From Streptomyces sp. NBC_01231 (GTDB taxonomy: Bacteria; Actinomycetota; Actinomycetes; Streptomycetales; Streptomycetaceae): 64,000 nt of DNA. The notes under the pieces were generated by a model, which was given only the letters and a program-made list of their open reading frames with translations, was not told where the DNA came from and did not search any database. Shown piece after piece: positions 9,112 to 17,578 of this stretch. Each line of letters starts with the position of its first letter. Within the stretch, counting starts at the first letter, position 1. Location: the NCBI GenBank assembly GCA_035999765.1, contig CP108521.1, positions 10,478,001 to 10,542,000 on the forward strand. The letters are read 5' to 3'. A program made the translations under genes and the position numbers.

Positions 9112-9351
9112 ATGCACAAGTTCAAGAAGGCTGCGGCCGTAGCGGCGATGGTCGGCGGCCTCGGTCTTGTCGGCAGCGGGGTTGCCAGCGCCAACGGTGG
9201 CCACGACGACCCCTTCGACGCCGTCGTCAACAACCTGCAGATCGTGGGCTGCGAGCAGGGCTTCGAAGCCGGTGCCATCTTCGCTCCGGTCGGTTCGGTT
9301 ACCGGTGACACGAACCAGAACATCGGCAACTTCTGCACGGTGATCGGTTAA
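9112..9351 (+). CDS. Small secreted protein with a cysteine pair
   Basis: A 79-residue protein with a classic Sec signal peptide (MHKFKKAAAVAAMVGGLGL, then GSGVASA for cleavage). This leaves a mature chain of about 50 residues rich in Asn, Gly and Val with two cysteines (IVGCEQGF and GNFCTVIG) that could form one disulfide. This resembles the many short secreted proteins of Streptomyces related in layout to chaplins and rodlins, but it lacks their signature sequences and I assign no function. GGAG precedes the start; GTG 9109 directly before the ATG is an alternative start. Confidence 0.75.
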   Translation: MHKFKKAAAVAAMVGGLGLVGSGVASANGGHDDPFDAVVNNLQIVGCEQGFEAGAIFAPVGSVTGDTNQNIGNFCTVIG

Positions 9352-9404
9352 TCCAGAGCTGGACAGCTGGGTCTCGCACCTTCAGTGCGGGACCCGCTCC
9401 CATG

Positions 9405-9465
9405 TAGCAGCAGTTGGCCGCGGCGAGGCCGAGGAAAGCCAGGTAGTAGCGGGTAAGCGCATCGG
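9405..9465 (-). pseudogene. Transposase C-terminal scrap, copy 1
   Basis: Read on the minus strand this stretch encodes DALTRYYLAFLGLAAANCCYM, which resembles the last part of IS5/IS4-type DDE transposases (often ..YLAF..LAA..CCYKRL). There is no start, no upstream catalytic region and no terminal repeat, so it is a decayed scrap. A second, similar fragment lies in opposite orientation about 90 bases away. Confidence 0.4.
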
Positions 9466-9600
9466 AGTGCGCATCGCCCGAAAGGCGTCGAGTCCAGCGA
9501 ACGACCAGGACGCCGATGTGTCCGACTCAACCCCGCTGCGAACGCAATCCCGTTGACTACCTGGCCTTTCTCGGCCTCGCCGCAGCCCTGTGTGCGACAG
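9459..9600 (+). pseudogene. Transposase C-terminal scrap, copy 2 (opposite orientation)
   Basis: On the plus strand RIGVRIARKA is followed, after a shift of frame, by CERNPVDYLAFLGLAAALC. These correspond to two segments near the C-terminus of IS5/IS4-type transposases (RIGVRIARKG... and ..RYERNPVDYLAFLGLAAALCCYK). The piece shares the YLAFLGLAAA block with the inverted copy at 9405-9465. It is a remnant with at least one frameshift. Confidence 0.42.
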
Positions 9601-9846
9601 GCGACTCGTCCGTCTCACCACGCATAGGATGCCGTCGGCACCGTCAGCTCGTATGCCACCGACGTCGCACTGTTGGTGACCGGTACCTGCAAGAACACCG
9701 GCATCGGCAGCGCCCGTGCCGACAGGGTCCGCATCACCTCCATCATCTGCATTGGCTTCATCACTGCGAGACGCCACCCTGCCGGACTACGACCCTCTCG
9801 TAGCGTCTTGAAGGTGTGCTGTCGCAAGGCGACCCGCCGGTCCGCG
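9601..9846. other. Intergenic region, nothing recognised
   Basis: About 245 bases between the transposase scraps and the terminator hairpin. Short frames exist on both strands, but none has a ribosome site or a family resemblance I can support. Confidence 0.4.
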
Positions 9847-9887
9847 CGACGAGGGCCGCAGTCATGAGCGGACTGCGGCCCTCGTCG
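9847..9887. terminator. 17-bp perfect stem-loop terminator
   Basis: A 17-base arm (9847-9863) pairs perfectly with 9871-9887 around a seven-base loop. It lies five bases past the stop of the leftward NADase-immunity operon. There is no U-tract, as is common for Streptomyces terminators. Confidence 0.8.
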
Positions 9888-9892
9888 TGTGG

Positions 9893-10303
9893 TCAGCGGC
9901 CTGGATCCCCTCGGGCATGCTGCCCGGCATCCCCCTGCGGTGGCTGTTGGGCGGAGGCTTCCAGCGCGCGGGCCAGCTGCTCGCGGGCGCGGCGCTGGAT
10001 GCCCTCACTGTCGTGCAGGAGCTCCTCGGTCTCCTCGGCAGTGAGCGGAGAGGGCGGCGGGCTGCGGTCGGTCAGCTCGGCGTAAAGGCTGCGGCAGGCC
10101 CGGTCCTCGTCAGGGAAACGCTCCAGCACCGTGCGCATGCCCCGCTGCTGGACGCCCACCACCCACTCACCAGCCTGTTCCTCCAGGTAGAGGCGGTCTT
10201 CCGGCCTGGGGCCGCCAGAGGAGCCGGGGCAGTCGGTGATCTCGTACAGTCCTGCCGGGATCCCGGCTGCGCTCAGTGCCTCGCACAGCTGGTGACGGTC
10301 CAT
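9893..10303 (-). CDS. Probable immunity protein for the TNT NADase
   Basis: A 136-residue acidic cytoplasmic protein with no signal peptide. The centre (RLYLEEQAGEWVVGVQQRG, then LERFPDEDRACRSLYAEL) resembles the small proteins encoded beside TNT-domain toxins, in which a short beta-strand block W-x-V-xx-x-x-R-G is followed by F-x-x-E-x-x-A-C-x-x-L; the M. tuberculosis example is the antitoxin IFT. The gene lies 36 bases downstream of the NADase gene on the same strand and ends at a strong terminator, so the two form a bicistronic unit. The immunity role is inferred from position and weak similarity. Confidence 0.55.
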   Translation of the reverse strand: MDRHQLCEALSAAGIPAGLYEITDCPGSSGGPRPEDRLYLEEQAGEWVVGVQQRGMRTVLERFPDEDRACRSLYAELTDRSPPPSPLTAEETEELLHDSEGIQRRAREQLARALEASAQQPPQGDAGQHARGDPGR

Positions 10304-10339
10304 GTCCCGACCCTGCTCCTGCCCTCGGCCCTTCCGCGA

Positions 10340-11173
10340 TCAGTTCGCCCGCTCCAGGTGGCGGTTGCCCACCAGGGAGTTCACTGTCGCGCCGGTCTTC
10401 ACATGGGGGCAGTACTTGGTCTGCTTGGCGTTGACCGAGGTGACGTACTGCACACCCAGGCCAGGTTGCTCGAACGCCGGGGCGACAGGCCCGGTACACA
10501 CGAGGGTGTCCTTCTTCACCCGGTACAGGCGGTAGTCGTAGGGGTACCGCGGGTCCTGGGTGTTGAGGTTGGACGGCGGAATCGAGCGTTCACCGTACTT
10601 GGCACCGGCCGGCGCGAGGAACTTGCCGAACTCATTGCCGAAGCGGTCCAGGAGCTGGCCGCGCTTGAGGGTGATCTCGGCCGCGATGACGTTCCCCTGC
10701 TTGTCATGGGCGAAGCCGTCGTCCGGGATCCGTGAGTACTTCCAGTCGCCCTGCCCGAAGTTGCCCGCCGGGTCCCACCATTTGTTGAGGAACTCCACCG
10801 GGGTGAGGTTGCCGAACCGGTCGTAGCCTCTGAGGATGTTGCCGAGGATCCCGGTGTGCGGCAGCTTGGCCGGGCCGAACCGCCAGTCGTTGCACGTGAA
10901 TTGCGTGTGTGCGTAGGGGTAGGGCGACGGCACCAGCCCCAGGCAACGCGCCTTCTGGTCGTCCGCTGCGGGCCGGAAATCCTGTTGCCGCTGCTTGCCC
11001 TCCTGGGCTGCCTGTTCACCCGCCGGCGGCGGGGCGAAAACCGTCGGTGTCAGGGAGCGATCGACGGTGGATGTATGCGTGTCCACGGCAGCGGACGGGG
11101 GAGCGCTGAGCAGAAGGGAACCGGCAAGGCCTGCCGTCGCGGCCATGCTCGCACTCCATAGACGGATTGCCAC
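10340..11173 (-). CDS. Secreted TNT-family NAD+ glycohydrolase
   Basis: A 277-residue exported protein. A signal peptide covers about residues 1-30 (AATAGLAGSLLLSAPPSAA). After a linker comes the layout of secreted NADases that share the tuberculosis necrotizing toxin fold: CNDWRFGPAKLP, a GYDRFGNLTPVEFL segment, GDWKYSRIPDDGF, then LLDRFGNEFGKFLAPAGAKY and RSIPPSNLNT, and finally YRLYRV. This family hydrolyses NAD+ to nicotinamide and ADP-ribose; fungal surface NADases share the order of motifs. The GTG start has GGAGG five bases before it. It could act on competitors or environmental NAD+; the downstream gene probably protects the producer. The activity is inferred from motifs. Confidence 0.82.
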   Translation of the reverse strand: MAIRLWSASMAATAGLAGSLLLSAPPSAAVDTHTSTVDRSLTPTVFAPPPAGEQAAQEGKQRQQDFRPAADDQKARCLGLVPSPYPYAHTQFTCNDWRFGPAKLPHTGILGNILRGYDRFGNLTPVEFLNKWWDPAGNFGQGDWKYSRIPDDGFAHDKQGNVIAAEITLKRGQLLDRFGNEFGKFLAPAGAKYGERSIPPSNLNTQDPRYPYDYRLYRVKKDTLVCTGPVAPAFEQPGLGVQYVTSVNAKQTKYCPHVKTGATVNSLVGNRHLERAN

Positions 11174-11764
11174 TCAAACCTCCGAAAGATCGAGTCCACA
11201 GGGCGTCAGAAGCACCCCGACCCATCACAGAAGCCCCGACGAGGCACAGCAACACAGGCGGGCCGAACGGGCGCACCCGCCACTCGTTTGCCAGCCGGCC
11301 TCCCTCGTGACTGTGGACACCGGGAGGGCGGGACGGGAGGTCCAGAGGAAGGAGTGCGGGCGGGTAGTAAGAGCAGCCGCAGCAGGCGGTACGTGGAGGA
11401 GTGCAAACGGGGACGTGCTCACGCTCGGTTGCTGAAGGTGGCCCGCTCCTCCACGGGTCGCGCGGGCTCGCTGTGACTGAGCGACTGCCCCGGTTGGCCT
11501 CTGAGTCCTGTGGTTGGCGGCCTTGTGCTCGGCAATGGCTGCCTAGCTGTCCTGGGCACAGGCGATGCCGCCTTGGGCGGTGATCTGGATCACGACCGCT
11601 GGACCTCAACCCTGCTTGAGGAAGCAGGATGTTGCCCACAGCAGGGCGGTCGCGGAGGCAGCCCCGCACCCCGCGCACTAGATGATCCACCGACGAAGTC
11701 TCCGTGGGCTGTGCGACCCGTCCGGGTTGCCTGGCCGCGGACCATTTAGCTCAGGAGAACAACC
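11174..11764. other. Intergenic region, nothing recognised
   Basis: About 590 bases between the divergent NADase and azoreductase genes. Short frames occur on both strands, but none has a ribosome site, family resemblance or consistent codon bias. It presumably holds the promoters of both flanking genes. Confidence 0.4.
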
Positions 11765-12415
11765 ATGGCCACGCTGCTGCACATCGATACTTCCCTCAAC
11801 CGCGAGAACTCGCACTCCCGCGCTGTGACGGCCGCGTTCCGCGAGGCATGGGAGAACGAGCACCAGCAGAGCACGGTGATCTACCGTGACCTCGACGCCG
11901 AACCGATACCCCATCTGCAGGCCGCCGCCTACTACGCCGGCTACACCCCAGCCACCGATCAGTCCCCCGAGGAGCGGGCCGCCTTCGTTCTGCGCGCCAA
12001 GCTGATTGAGGAGGCCGAGGCGGCGGACGTGATCCTGCTCGGCGCCCCGATGTACAACTACTCGATCCCCTCGACGCTGAAGGCCTGGCTCGACCACGTC
12101 TTCGCCGTAGGCCGCACGGCGATGACCGAGAATCCCTCGCTCGGAGGCAAGCCTGCCGTCGTCGTGACCAGCCGCGGCGGGTCGTACCAGCAGGGCACAC
12201 CCCAGCATGGCAACGACTATGTGCAGAGCTATCTGCAACAGGCCCTCGGCACCGGTCTCGGCTTGGATGTCACCTTCATCGTCCCCGAGCTGACCCTGGC
12301 CCCGACCGTTCCCGCGATGGCCGACTTGGTCCCGCTCTTCGAGGCCTCCCGCAGTGAGGCGCTCACGGCCGCCGAGTCCCACGCCAAGGAACTGTTGATG
12401 CGTCTGGCCGCATAG
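11765..12415 (+). CDS. azoR: FMN-dependent NADH-azoreductase
   Basis: A 216-residue flavodoxin-fold protein of the AzoR/AcpD family, which reduces azo bonds and quinones with NADH. The N-terminal LLHIDTSLNRENSHSRAV is the FMN phosphate loop, ILLGAPMYNYSIPSTLKAWLDHV is the second flavin-contact block, and VVTSRGGSY is the third. Its length matches the family. CAGGAG precedes the ATG. It stands alone; a weak hairpin follows at 12440-12460. Confidence 0.9.
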   Translation: MATLLHIDTSLNRENSHSRAVTAAFREAWENEHQQSTVIYRDLDAEPIPHLQAAAYYAGYTPATDQSPEERAAFVLRAKLIEEAEAADVILLGAPMYNYSIPSTLKAWLDHVFAVGRTAMTENPSLGGKPAVVVTSRGGSYQQGTPQHGNDYVQSYLQQALGTGLGLDVTFIVPELTLAPTVPAMADLVPLFEASRSEALTAAESHAKELLMRLAA

Positions 12416-12976
12416 CTCCACCGCGTCCCGCGCGCCATAACGCCGGCCTCCCGCCGGCGTCGTGTCACCGGCAGGAGCGGAGTCCGCCAGCCCTTGCGCC
12501 GTGGTGCCGCACTGACCAACTCAGGTGATCGGTAGTCGACTTGGCGCCCGGTGACTCTCCTGCCGAGTCGGACACTGTCAACCGCGCGGCCAACTGTCGT
12601 GCTCAATGGGCCGACTGGGACGCTCAGTCGCACCCGCAGAGGGAGGGGTGACAGGCAGCGGCAGGGGCGCCGCCCAGTTGGAGGCGGAGGAAGTCTCCGA
12701 GACACCCGGAAGACAGCCGCCTGATCAGCAGGATGAATCGCCATGCGATCCTCAGGTACGGCCAGGTCCGCCCACCCGGCCATCACCGGCACCCGATCCA
12801 CCGGCCCCGATGGTCCTCCCAGCCGTTCGCCATGCCTGTCTTGCCGTTTGTCTCCGCCACGCCCTGCTCCTCCAGCTTCTGTATCACTCTGCGGACGCAA
12901 GGCCACAGCAGGCCGGCGACAGCTGTGAATCCGTGTTCTGCGAGTCAGGCGAAGTTCACATGTGCGCCTGGCGTCG
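12416..12976. other. Intergenic region between convergent genes
   Basis: About 560 bases holding the short hairpin noted separately. Frames on either strand show no family resemblance. I see no gene here. Confidence 0.4.
12440..12460. terminator. Short stem-loop after azoR
   Basis: ACGCCGG (12440-12446) pairs with CCGGCGT (12454-12460) 25 bases past the azoreductase stop. The stem is short and has no U-tract, so it is only a candidate. Confidence 0.4.
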
Positions 12977-14407
12977 TCAGCTCTTCGTCTTGGACCTCCT
13001 CGGCACGCACAGCCACGCGAGGCCTGCGGCGGTCAGGTAGGCGAGCGCGCCGATGGCCATGCTCGTGCGCAGCCCCGTGTTGTAGTCGGTGGCTGTGGCG
13101 AGCAGGCTGCCGCCGAGCGCTACGCCAGTGGCGCTCCCGACCTGGCGGGTGGTGTTGAAGAGCGCGGAGGCTGCCCCTGAGTACTCCGGGGGCGCGGCAC
13201 CCATCACGGTGGCGGTCGAGCCGGTGAGGGCGAAGGAGGTACCGAATCCCGCAGCCATCATCGGGGCCACCAGCAGCACGTAGGCGGGGTCGGCTCCCGC
13301 CGAGGCCCAGCCGGCCAGCCCCAGGGCAGCCAGGAGCATGCCGGAGATCACCAGCGGACGGTCGCCGGTGCGGCGGCTGAGGCGTCCGGACAGGACGGAG
13401 GCGAACATGGTCATCGCCACCGCCGGGAACAGTGCCAGCCCGGTGCCGAGGGCGCTGTAGCCGCGCTGGTGCTGGAATTCCAGGCTGGCGGTGAACACCA
13501 TGCCGTAGAAGCCGAAGTTGAACAGCAGGCCGATGGCGGATCCGCCGCTCATCGCACGAGAACGCAGCAGGCTCAGGGGAAGGACCGGTGAGCGGGCCAG
13601 CCGCTCGCGTACCACGAACGCCGCAGCTGCCAGCACGGCCAGGCCCATCCCGGCGAGAACAGTCACATCTGACCAGCCCCGCCGCCCGGCCTCGTTGAGC
13701 GCCGCGGTCAGCAGCGCCACCGCCGCGACGACCGCGCACTGTGCCGGCCAGTCCAAGGCGCGGGTGGCCCGGCGGGGCGAACGTGTCACATGCCGCAGGG
13801 TCAGCACCAGGCAGGCCACACCGACCGGCAGGTTGATGAAAAACACCCAGCGCCACCCCACCGTGGTGACGAGCAGCCCGCCCAGCAGCGGACCGGCTGA
13901 TGCCGCGATGCCCGCCATCGAACCCCACAGCCCGAAGGCCCGCGAGCGGGCGGCCGGCGCCGGGTAGGCCTGCTGGAGCAGAGCCAGGGAACCGGGCACG
14001 ATCAGCGCCGCGCCGAGCCCCTCCACCAGCCGGGCCGCAACCAGGAAGGGGGAGCTCGGCGCGAGGGCGCACGCGGCCGAGGACACGGTGAACACCGCCA
14101 CACCCGAGCAGAAGACACGACGGTTGCCCAGCCGGTCGCCCAGCGCGCCACCGGTCAACAGGAACCCGGCGAACACCAGGGTGTACCCGTCGGTGATCCA
14201 CTGGACGCCGGTGAGCGATGCCGACAGTTCACGGCCGATCACCGGCACGGCGACATTGATGACCGTCACATCCAGGATCACCATGAAATACCCGGCGCAT
14301 ACCGCCAGCAGCGGTGCCCAGGACCGTCGCCCGGACTCCGGGGCCGCCTCGAGGGAGGGCATGGACTCGTTCCCACCGGCCGATCCCGCGAACGCCACGG
14401 TCCCCAC
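12977..14407 (-). CDS. DHA2-family (EmrB/QacA) MFS drug exporter
   Basis: A 476-residue proton-driven exporter with about 14 helices. Motif D1 (VILDVTVINVAVPVI), the segment QWITDGYTLVFAGFLLTGGALGDRLG containing motif A, and motif C (GSMAGIAASAGPLLGG) place it in the EmrB/QacA group. ATG 14407 gives a soluble N-terminal extension; the internal Met in ESMPSLEAAP is a shorter alternative. It has no regulator gene directly beside it. Confidence 0.9.
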   Translation of the reverse strand: MGTVAFAGSAGGNESMPSLEAAPESGRRSWAPLLAVCAGYFMVILDVTVINVAVPVIGRELSASLTGVQWITDGYTLVFAGFLLTGGALGDRLGNRRVFCSGVAVFTVSSAACALAPSSPFLVAARLVEGLGAALIVPGSLALLQQAYPAPAARSRAFGLWGSMAGIAASAGPLLGGLLVTTVGWRWVFFINLPVGVACLVLTLRHVTRSPRRATRALDWPAQCAVVAAVALLTAALNEAGRRGWSDVTVLAGMGLAVLAAAAFVVRERLARSPVLPLSLLRSRAMSGGSAIGLLFNFGFYGMVFTASLEFQHQRGYSALGTGLALFPAVAMTMFASVLSGRLSRRTGDRPLVISGMLLAALGLAGWASAGADPAYVLLVAPMMAAGFGTSFALTGSTATVMGAAPPEYSGAASALFNTTRQVGSATGVALGGSLLATATDYNTGLRTSMAIGALAYLTAAGLAWLCVPRRSKTKS

Positions 14408-14510
14408 TCCATCCCGTCCGCGGAACCACTACACCAAAAGCCATGTGGCGTGCGCTCAGCCCCGGCCGCCTCTGCCGACCCCGCCCACGCATCCGCCGGC
14501 AGCGGGTCCC

Positions 14511-14831
14511 CTACACGCCTGGGGCGCGGAAGGCGACCTCTCGGCGGGCGGCCTCGTCGATCTCGTCGAGGGTGAGGAGCGGGGTGGCCCGGGTGCGGAG
14601 AGCGCCGCTGGCCTTGACCGTGAGGCTGACGGCGGCCATGGAGACCGGGTCGGGGAAGTCGAGGATGAGGACGATGTCGTCCTCACCGAAGGCGAAGTAC
14701 ATGGCCTCGACCGTGCCACCCAGGCCGGTGACGACCTGGTCGACGGCGGCGCGGCGGCTGCTCGCACCCTCCTCGAGCAGCCCCTTGGCTCCATCGCGTG
14801 TGTAGGTCGCCTGGATGAGGAACTTCGGCAT
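14511..14831 (-). CDS. GYD-domain protein
   Basis: A 106-residue cytoplasmic protein of the GYD family: MPKFLIQATYTRDGAKGL, then VEAMYFAFGEDDIVLILDFPD. Members are single ferredoxin-like alpha/beta domains of unknown role, often beside oxidoreductases. ATG 14831 follows AAGGAG at the right spacing; a longer frame to 14900 has no such site. It is transcribed alone. Confidence 0.82.
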   Translation of the reverse strand: MPKFLIQATYTRDGAKGLLEEGASSRRAAVDQVVTGLGGTVEAMYFAFGEDDIVLILDFPDPVSMAAVSLTVKASGALRTRATPLLTLDEIDEAARREVAFRAPGV

Positions 14832-15205
14832 CGGGTCGCTCCTTGGCCATTGCTTGTCCGGTCTACGCAAGGACCTTCCCGTAGCCTCGGCGCCTGCCAC
14901 TCACCACAGGGCCGGGTTCACCCGGACAGCAGTGGCCGCCGGTCACGACCGGTCGTCGTGCCAGGGGAGTCCGTCACCACGTAACGGGGGATCAACCGGC
15001 AGGATGAATCTGACGTTCACGAACTCGGACGATCACGATCACGAACTCGGCCGATCCCGAGGCGGACTGACCAGCGAAAACCAACTTGCCTGCGACGGCA
15101 ACGGCCGGCCCTTGGCTGTTCTGCTCAGCGCCGGTACCGGAACGACGGCGCAAGGCCGCGTGGCGGGCCGTGTCGGGCCGGGGAACGGACTGTCAGGGTG
15201 TGACC
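14832..15205. other. Intergenic region, nothing recognised
   Basis: About 370 bases. It includes a near-repeat (ACGAACTCGGACGATCACGA, then ACGAACTCGGCCGATC) around 15018-15056. No supported gene. Confidence 0.35.
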
Positions 15206-15400
15206 ATGCCCGCCTGGCTTCTGGCGCGGGGCGACGACATCGCCCCGATCCCCGGCACCAAGCGCGTGTCGCACCTCGAGGACAACACCGCTGCCGACGG
15301 CGTGGAACTGACCGCCGCGCAGATCGAGAAGCTCAACAACCTCACCCTGGCCTCGGCCGAGCGTCTCGACGAGGCGGCCATGGGTCTGTCCAACCGCTGA
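15206..15400 (+). pseudogene. Aldo/keto reductase, C-terminal remnant
   Basis: Sixty-four codons encode PAWLLARGDDIAPIPGTKRV, followed by LEDNTAADGVELTAAQIEKL and a typical family ending. This is the C-terminal NADPH-binding segment of aldo/keto reductases (usually [20 protein letters not shown]). The preceding roughly 250 residues, including the catalytic Tyr and Lys, are absent upstream. It is a truncated gene. Confidence 0.75.
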
Positions 15401-15485
15401 TCCGAACCCCGGCCGTCCGTCCCCGCCCCACCCGCCGGCACGGGGGCGGGGACGGAGTGCTGAGGAACGGTCCAGCAGACCGAGT

Positions 15486-16440
15486 TCACTGTGCCGACGG
15501 CAGCTGTTGGGGAGAGCGGAGCATTCGGTGAGTCGCAGGCGGTGCCCAGCGCCAGGGATCGAGGGGATGCTTGCCGCGGGTCTGACCGGCTTCGAGCTGC
15601 TGCAGCACTGCCGGCCCCTCGGCCGGCGGGTGAACCTGGGGGTCGCCTGGCGGATATACGCCTTGGGCGATGAGTGCCTCGATCTCGACGAGCAACGACC
15701 GGTAGACGGACGGGGCTGCGGCCGCCAGTGCGCCGATGTGCAGGCCCTTGACTTGGACCTGGTGCGTGAATACCAGGTCGTGCGTGGTCAAAGTGGCGTC
15801 GCCGGAAGCGGCACCGAACACCACGATGCGTCCTGAGAAGGGTTTGGTGACCGACAGGCTGACCTTGAACGTGGCCTGTCCCACCGATTCCAGGACCAGG
15901 TCGACACCGCCGGTCAGGCGGGTGATCTCCTCGGCCAGATCGGGGCGTGTGCTGTCCAGGACGGCGTCGGCGCCGCGCTCTTTGACGGTGTCGTGCTTGG
16001 CCGGTGACGCCGTGGCGATCACGCGCGCACCGTAGTGGCGGGCGAGGCGACGGCGGCCTGCCCCACGCCTCCGGCCGCGGCATGAACGAGTACCACGTCA
16101 CCTGCCTTGATCTCGCCCAACGGCTTCAGTGCCGCCAAGTCGGTGGCCCAGTTCAACACCAGGCCGAGGGCCTCGGCATCGCTCCAACCGGCGGGTACGG
16201 GAAGCGCACCTGCGGTCGGCATCGTCATGTATTGCGCGAAGGCGCCCGGGCCGGCCCCGACGACGTGGGTGCCGAGCGGAAGCGGGCCCTCAACGTCCGG
16301 ACCGACGCCCACGATCTCGCCAGCGGCTTCGAAGCCCGCCACGTAGGGCGCATGCGGGCCTCCTCCATAAGTGCCACGGCTCTGCATGACGTCAGCGAAG
16401 TTGACCCCGGCGGCGCCCACGCGAATCAGGTACTCGCCGG
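15486..16440 (-). pseudogene. NADPH:quinone oxidoreductase (zinc-type MDR), N-truncated and frameshifted
   Basis: Two adjacent minus-strand frames together make one quinone oxidoreductase. The first (to 16019) has GAAGVNFADVMQSRGTYGGG and ends in the dinucleotide-binding motif VHAAAGGVGQAAV. The second resumes with RLARHYGARVIATASPAKHD and runs to the end. A single missing base near 16048 shifts the frame. At the 5' end the reading begins at PGEYLIRVG directly after a TGA, so the first 25-30 family residues are missing and replaced by the end of the MerR gene. The gene is therefore doubly broken. Confidence 0.85.
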
Positions 16441-16452
16441 GTCAAGTCGCGG

Positions 16453-16818
16453 TCACAGGCCAGTGCGAAGGACCTCTCGTAGGTAGGCGTCGAGTGCCGC
16501 CTGCTGATCGCTGAGAACGGAGATACGTGCGGCCAGCCGATCGCGATAGCTCTGCACCTCGTGCACGAACTCCGCGCGCACCACATCCGTGCAGACATCA
16601 GCTCCGTCTGCGAGGCTGGGCAGAACCTCCCTGATCAATCGCACGGGGAGCCCGGACGCCAGCAGCGAGCGGATGACGAGCACCCGGTCGACAGTGGACT
16701 GGCAGTAGTCGCGGAACCCGTTGCCGCAGCGCCCGGGGACGATCAGACCCTCATCCTCGTAGTGCCGTAACGATCGCGCACTCACGCCGCTGACCCTGGA
16801 GGCTTCGCTGATCTTCAC
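16453..16818 (-). CDS. MerR-family transcriptional regulator
   Basis: About 121 residues. The N-terminal helix-turn-helix KISEASRVSGVSARSLRHYEDEGLI is characteristic, followed by the second DNA-binding element and a dimerising coiled coil (FVHEVQSYRDRLAARISVL). GTG 16818 starts at the usual family position, while TTG 16848 extends the frame by ten residues; neither has a strong ribosome site. There is no cysteine cluster for metal or iron-sulfur sensing. The broken quinone reductase starts 13 bases downstream of its stop, the usual kind of target for such a regulator. Confidence 0.8.
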   Translation of the reverse strand: MKISEASRVSGVSARSLRHYEDEGLIVPGRCGNGFRDYCQSTVDRVLVIRSLLASGLPVRLIREVLPSLADGADVCTDVVRAEFVHEVQSYRDRLAARISVLSDQQAALDAYLREVLRTGL

Positions 16819-16904
16819 ACCTGGAGGCAACGACCGAACGCACTGCAACCTTCCAACACACTGGTTGACCCTCCGGCTTCACTTCTCGTTGAGCCCGCGG
16901 CGAC

Positions 16905-17318
16905 TCAGTTGCCGGATGGGCGCCTCAGCTGACGAGTTGGTTCGCCGGAGGCCAGCCACCGCCAGCGTCGGCGCTCCGTGACGAGGGTGGCGGCGGCCAG
17001 CAGGGTCACGGGGCCCGCCGCCCACGCAGGCCAGGCCAGCCACGACGAAGCCACGGCCGCGGCGAGTTGGACGACCACCAGAAGGATCGTGACCCAGCCC
17101 GGTACTGCGATGATCACGTGCGCCTTGTCACCCGGGGTGGAGAAGCACGTGGGAAGACCGATCAGGAACACCACGGACAGGGCCGCAAGCAGCCATGAGT
17201 GGCTGGCCAGCGCCCAAGGGGTTGCCACCCAGGCGACGAGTTCCACCGCGAAGCGCAGAACGGACGCACTGCGGTCGTCCGGTCGTGCCGAAATCGTTTC
17301 CCCAGCAGCGTCGGTCAC
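16905..17318 (-). CDS. DUF2568-like membrane protein
   Basis: A 137-residue protein with four predicted helices (LRFAVELVAWVATPWALAS, LLAALSVVFLIGLPTCF, the WVTILLVVVQLAAAV segment, and AAGPVTLLAAATL). The helix pattern and the FAVELVA ... STPGDK motifs match the DUF2568 (YrdB-like) family of unknown function. The start is GTG at 17318. It appears monocistronic. Confidence 0.75.
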   Translation of the reverse strand: MTDAAGETISARPDDRSASVLRFAVELVAWVATPWALASHSWLLAALSVVFLIGLPTCFSTPGDKAHVIIAVPGWVTILLVVVQLAAAVASSWLAWPAWAAGPVTLLAAATLVTERRRWRWLASGEPTRQLRRPSGN

Positions 17319-17578
17319 CAGCGGACGATCTCACGCCTTCCGCTCAACGGCCAAGAGCCTGGGCGCCGTTGCCCACCCCATAAGCCTTTCCCGCATCCCG
17401 TACAGCCGGTGACGACTGGCGTCACGGGCCCGCTCAACTCAGGGAGATCATCGAAGCGAAAGGCAGCCCTCATGTTGGAGTGGCGGTCCCGCAAGAGCGG
17501 CCCCTGACGCACCACCAGCCCACCACCCTCCACACATCGGCCTCTGACTAGGCCGGACAGCGACACGCTGCTGGAGCA

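Noticed and set aside
9516..9803. 95-codon frame as an independent gene
   Set aside because: Its start is transposase-like debris and the remainder is Arg/His-rich with no ribosome site.
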